A stretch of DNA of 7,663 nucleotides, from positions 1 through 7,663 of the forward strand of contig CAYTRV010000109.1 of the NCBI GenBank assembly GCA_964440285.1, read 5' to 3'. The stretch is from CALMEC01 sp964440285 (lineage in GTDB: Bacteria; Actinomycetota; Thermoleophilia; Miltoncostaeales; Miltoncostaeaceae). The first letter of the stretch is position 1. Each line of letters starts with the position of its first letter. A model generated the notes under the pieces. The model was not told the origin of the DNA. It worked only from the letters and a program-made list of their open reading frames with translations, and ran no database searches. This document shows positions 5,842 to 7,663 of the stretch, one piece after another. Made by a program: the position numbers and the translations under genes.

Positions 5842-6221
5842 TCGTGCTGGACACCCACGTGCTGATCTGGTGGCGGTCGGCTCCGTCACGCCTCTCGGCA
5901 CCCGCTCAGGCGGTGATTCGATCGGCGAGGAGCATCGGGGTGTCGGCCATCTCGTGTTGGGAGACGGCGATGCTCGTCAGCCGCGGCCGGATCGCGCTCG
6001 ATCGCGAGGTCGATGTCTGGCTCCAGCAGGCGCTGGCGGACATCGCGGTGGTGGATGTGACGTGCGATGTCGCGGCCGCGGCGGGCTCGATGGACGTTGA
6101 GCGGTTCCTTGGAGATCCGGCGGATCGCCTCATCCTCGCCACGGCCCGCGATCGGGGCGCGCAGCTGGTCACCGCCGACCGGGCGCTCCTGAAGTACGCC
6201 CCGGACGACACGATCTGGTAG
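5838..6221 (+). CDS. vapC: VapC-family PIN-domain ribonuclease toxin (intact)
   Basis: A 127-residue PIN RNase of usual VapC length, starting at a GTG that overlaps the antitoxin stop. All catalytic carboxylates expected of the family are present: Asp5 in VLDTHVLIWW, Glu42 in SAISCWETAML, Asp93 and Asp96 in GDPADRLILATA, and Asp114 in LVTADRALL. The C-terminus YAPDDTIW is the ending I associate with this subgroup. Active VapC toxins cleave tRNA or rRNA and halt growth when the antitoxin is degraded. The GTG gives MIVLDTH, the standard N-terminus; the longer frame from 5652 is antitoxin in another phase. It converges on the hydrolase gene with only 13 bases between stops and no hairpin, so read-through between them is likely. 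Confidence 0.92.
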   Translation: MIVLDTHVLIWWRSAPSRLSAPAQAVIRSARSIGVSAISCWETAMLVSRGRIALDREVDVWLQQALADIAVVDVTCDVAAAAGSMDVERFLGDPADRLILATARDRGAQLVTADRALLKYAPDDTIW

Positions 6222-6234
6222 CGCGAGCCCAGTT

Positions 6235-6999
6235 TCAGCCGCTGAGATGCGCGGCGACGGTCTTCGCGGTCTGGGGGAGGGCGTCCCACAGGACCGAGTG
6301 GCTCCCGGGCACCCGCACCACCGTCAGCCCCTCGCCGAGGGCCCCCTGAAGGAGTTCCTGCTGGCGGTCATCGACGATGCCGTTCGCGGCGCGGACGAGC
6401 AGCGTGGGGCACGATGTCGGCAACGCCGGCCGGCGGGCAATCTCGCCGTAGGCGGCGACCACGGCGCTGCGGGAGACGCGGTAGCGAAGCCGTCCGTCGT
6501 CACCGGTCGTGAGCGCCTCGGCCATCTCCTCCTCGACCATCTCGCGGGGCGTGTGGGCAAGCGTGGCCAGCCGGGCCTCGACTGCGTCGTCGGTGGTCGC
6601 GAACGACACGTCTGGGCGGGTCTCGTCGGCGAACCGTTCGGCGGCGCCGGGCTCCATCTGGATCGCCGGGTCGAGCAGCGCCAGCCGCGCGACCCGGCCG
6701 GGGTCGGCCGCCGCGAGCTCGAGGGCGAGCCGTCCCCCGAAGCTGAACCCCACGAGGTCGATCGCCCCGCCACCCTCGGCATCGAGGCTCTCGCGCAGGT
6801 CGTCGAGGAAGGCCTCCAGGTTCCACGGCGGCTCCCACCCGGAGGCGCCGTGCCCCCGGAGGTCGAACGCGATCACCCGCCGGTCGGCGAGTCCGGTCTG
6901 CGCCAGGCGCCGGAACCGCCCGCCGTGGCCCATGACGCCGTGCAGGCATACCACGGGACGCCCTGCGGACCCACCCCACCGGTGGACGTGCAGCCGCAT
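6235..6999 (-). CDS. Alpha/beta-fold hydrolase
   Basis: A 254-residue single-domain hydrolase. The oxyanion-hole strand is VVCLHGVMGHGGRF at 16-29, and FDLRGHGASGW at 45-55 is typical. The nucleophile elbow is GFSFGG with Ser86. The acid is probably Asp210 (next to Asp211) after LLVRAANG, and the histidine is His234 in GSHSVLWDAL. So the full Ser-Asp-His triad is present. A helical cap lies about 112-190 and is rich in acidic residues (EEEMAEAL). There is no signal peptide, so a cytosolic enzyme is likely. The substrate cannot be read from sequence; esterase, lactonase or C-C hydrolase are all open, and the neighbours give no pathway. The ATG at 6997-6999 lies six bases after a TATCGT box. 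It appears to be a single-gene unit. Confidence 0.9.
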   Translation of the reverse strand: MRLHVHRWGGSAGRPVVCLHGVMGHGGRFRRLAQTGLADRRVIAFDLRGHGASGWEPPWNLEAFLDDLRESLDAEGGGAIDLVGFSFGGRLALELAAADPGRVARLALLDPAIQMEPGAAERFADETRPDVSFATTDDAVEARLATLAHTPREMVEEEMAEALTTGDDGRLRYRVSRSAVVAAYGEIARRPALPTSCPTLLVRAANGIVDDRQQELLQGALGEGLTVVRVPGSHSVLWDALPQTAKTVAAHLSG

Positions 7000-7005
7000 C
7001 CCCTA

Positions 7006-7011
7006 ACGATA
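7006..7011 (-). promoter_or_regulatory. Candidate leaderless -10 box of the hydrolase gene
   Basis: On the minus strand TATCGT ends six bases before the hydrolase ATG, the same spacing as at pfp. TAGGGG directly abuts the ATG, too close for a normal ribosome site, which favours a leaderless message. No -35 match is evident. Confidence 0.4.
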
Positions 7012-7105
7012 CTCGGTGCCGACTGCGATCGACGCGCTGTCGCTGCCGCTCCCGAGGCGCGAGGAGTCATGCCGATCTCGGGCAGTCGAGCGAGCCGCGG
7101 ACGCC

Positions 7106-7144
7106 GCGGACGAATCGGCGGTGAGGAGCGGACGAATCGGCGGT
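7106..7144. repeat. 17-bp direct repeat pair
   Basis: The 17-mer gcggacgaatcggcggt occurs at 7106-7122 and again at 7128-7144, separated by gagga. It lies just where GC content begins to drop. It could be a binding-site pair or a tandem duplication. Confidence 0.75.
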
Positions 7145-7302
7145 AGGTTCCTCATCCAGCTCGTGCCGGCGTGGTCGACGAACCTGAGCGCCAAGGTCGT
7201 CCGCCCCGAAGCTCCTCATCCTCGACCCTCACCTTGGATGGTGGACGCAATAGGTTTTCCCGGGAATGACCGCACTTCCAGTAGAAATTGCCGCCTGCGA
7301 TC

Positions 7303-7336
7303 GGGAGAGGTTGGGGCATTCTCCCCAAGCTCTCCC
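7303..7336. other. Long near-perfect hairpin
   Basis: Arms 7303-7316 and 7323-7336 pair over 14 positions with a single G-G mismatch (7310/7329) and a six-base loop. No T-run follows on either side. It may be a structured RNA element, a terminator without a tail, or part of a repeat family. Confidence 0.55.
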
Positions 7337-7481
7337 AGGGGCCCCGCTCATAGGGTTCTCGTCGATGGGAACCACGAACGGGAGGCCTTCCACCATGGGG
7401 CGCAGCTTCTAGTAGTTGTCTCGATGAGCCGGGATCAGACCCGGCGAAGATAGCTTTTCTCAGGTCTGGGCCTTGTCTGCC

Positions 7482-7497
7482 GATAATGGAGACGAGG
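7482..7497 (+). promoter_or_regulatory. Candidate -10 and ribosome site for the membrane gene
   Basis: GATAAT (7482-7487) resembles a -10 box. GAGG (7494-7497) sits eight bases before the GTG at 7506. If the -10 is used, the leader is only about 12 bases. No good -35 is seen. Confidence 0.3.
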
Positions 7498-7505
7498 CCC
7501 TTTCA

Positions 7506-7663
7506 GTGTCACGGACGACGACAATTCCCAGTCGGGCGAAGGCGATCGCATATGCGTTCGCGTTCATCCTGCTTACAGTCAACGCTCTCCTCATCGTGCG
7601 CGGTCGGTCAGAGGACCTCTTGCCCGCAGTTATCCTCGGTGTGCTTGCGGTCGCGATCAAGAG
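7506..7663 (+). CDS. Small membrane protein, C-terminus outside the window
   Basis: From GTG at 7506 the frame stays open to the edge, giving 52 residues. The start is basic (SRTTTIPSRAK), followed by a clear transmembrane segment at about 13-31 (AIAYAFAFILLTVNALLIV). A short polar loop RGRSEDLL comes next, and a second hydrophobic segment from about 40 (AVILGVLAVAI) runs off the window. The positive N-terminus suggests it stays in the cytoplasm. GAGG eight bases upstream supports this start; an in-frame TTG at 7473 would add eleven residues. I recognise no family, and the lower local GC (about 57%) sets it apart from the genes to the left. Confidence 0.6.
   Translation, partial: MSRTTTIPSRAKAIAYAFAFILLTVNALLIVRGRSEDLLPAVILGVLAVAIK

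Larger units (their letters stand above)
7000..7505. other. Intergenic stretch of lower GC, no recognised gene
   Basis: About 500 bases without a gene I can support. It holds the hydrolase promoter box, a 17-bp direct repeat (7106-7144), a 10-bp palindrome ttcccgggaa (7257-7266), a long hairpin (7303-7336), ggggcccc (7338-7345), and a 6-bp gccggg/cccggc hairpin (7428-7445) followed nine bases later by TTTTCT, perhaps a weak terminator. GC falls from about 65% at 7141-7200 to 55% at 7241-7300. Two overlapping 55-codon minus frames (7229-7396 and 7152-7319) have plausible composition, and the second contains GGNFYWKCGHS, but neither has a ribosome site or a family I know. A decayed gene is possible. 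Confidence 0.5.

Noticed and set aside
7106..7144. CRISPR array
   Set aside because: There are only two copies of the repeat with a five-base spacer, so it is a simple direct repeat.
6247..7146. 299-codon plus-strand frame opposite the hydrolase
   Set aside because: It is a shadow of the hydrolase gene, with no motifs; the minus-strand product has a complete catalytic triad.
7346..7376. Possible tRNA T-arm (gggttctcgtcgatgggaacc)
   Set aside because: The loop does not match the conserved TTCRA pattern and no acceptor or anticodon arms can be placed around it.
7016..7453. 145-codon plus-strand frame in the right-hand gap
   Set aside because: It begins inside the hydrolase upstream region, has low-complexity composition, crosses the hairpins and has no ribosome site or recognisable domain.

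Overview
The window is GC-rich (about 78% by hand count at 1201-1260) and densely coded. It looks like chromosome from an actinomycete-type bacterium. The first gene has a VALGG-GYAA N-terminus followed by an LPRGSVGAAQL-type repeat, a style I associate with the Thermoleophilia/Solirubrobacterales branch of Actinomycetota. The phosphofructokinase is the actinobacterial pyrophosphate type, and two genes carry TAnnnT boxes placed as in leaderless promoters. The phylum is a reasonable inference; the order is a guess.

Layout. At 1-726 (+) is the end of a repeat-bearing, probably exported protein, cut by the window edge. It converges on a minus-strand pair: a type IA topoisomerase (TopB-like, 1200-3725) and a small GGQ-motif, ArfB-like ribosome-rescue hydrolase (793-1203). 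These two overlap in an ATGA. A perfect 17-bp hairpin (759-795) sits between the convergent genes and contains the arfB stop codon.

Next come two type II toxin-antitoxin modules of the Phd/YefM-PIN (VapBC) kind on either side of a phosphofructokinase gene. Module 1 (4457-3823, minus) lies directly downstream of pfp. Its antitoxin is intact, but its toxin has lost a normal start codon and two catalytic acidic residues (E37K, D95N). Module 2 (5611-6221, plus) is divergent from pfp, has a clear ribosome site and a GTGA overlap, and keeps all catalytic residues. The phosphofructokinase (4490-5518, minus) has Asp104 and Lys125, the signature of pyrophosphate-dependent enzymes.

An alpha/beta hydrolase (6235-6999, minus) follows, converging on module 2. 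From about 7140 onward GC falls to roughly 55-58%, just past a 17-bp direct repeat. That stretch has no recognisable gene until a small membrane protein begins at 7506 and runs off the window. The most notable points are the apparently disarmed toxin beside an intact antitoxin, the topB-arfB coupling with the stop-codon hairpin, and the pyrophosphate-type PFK framed by two toxin-antitoxin loci.
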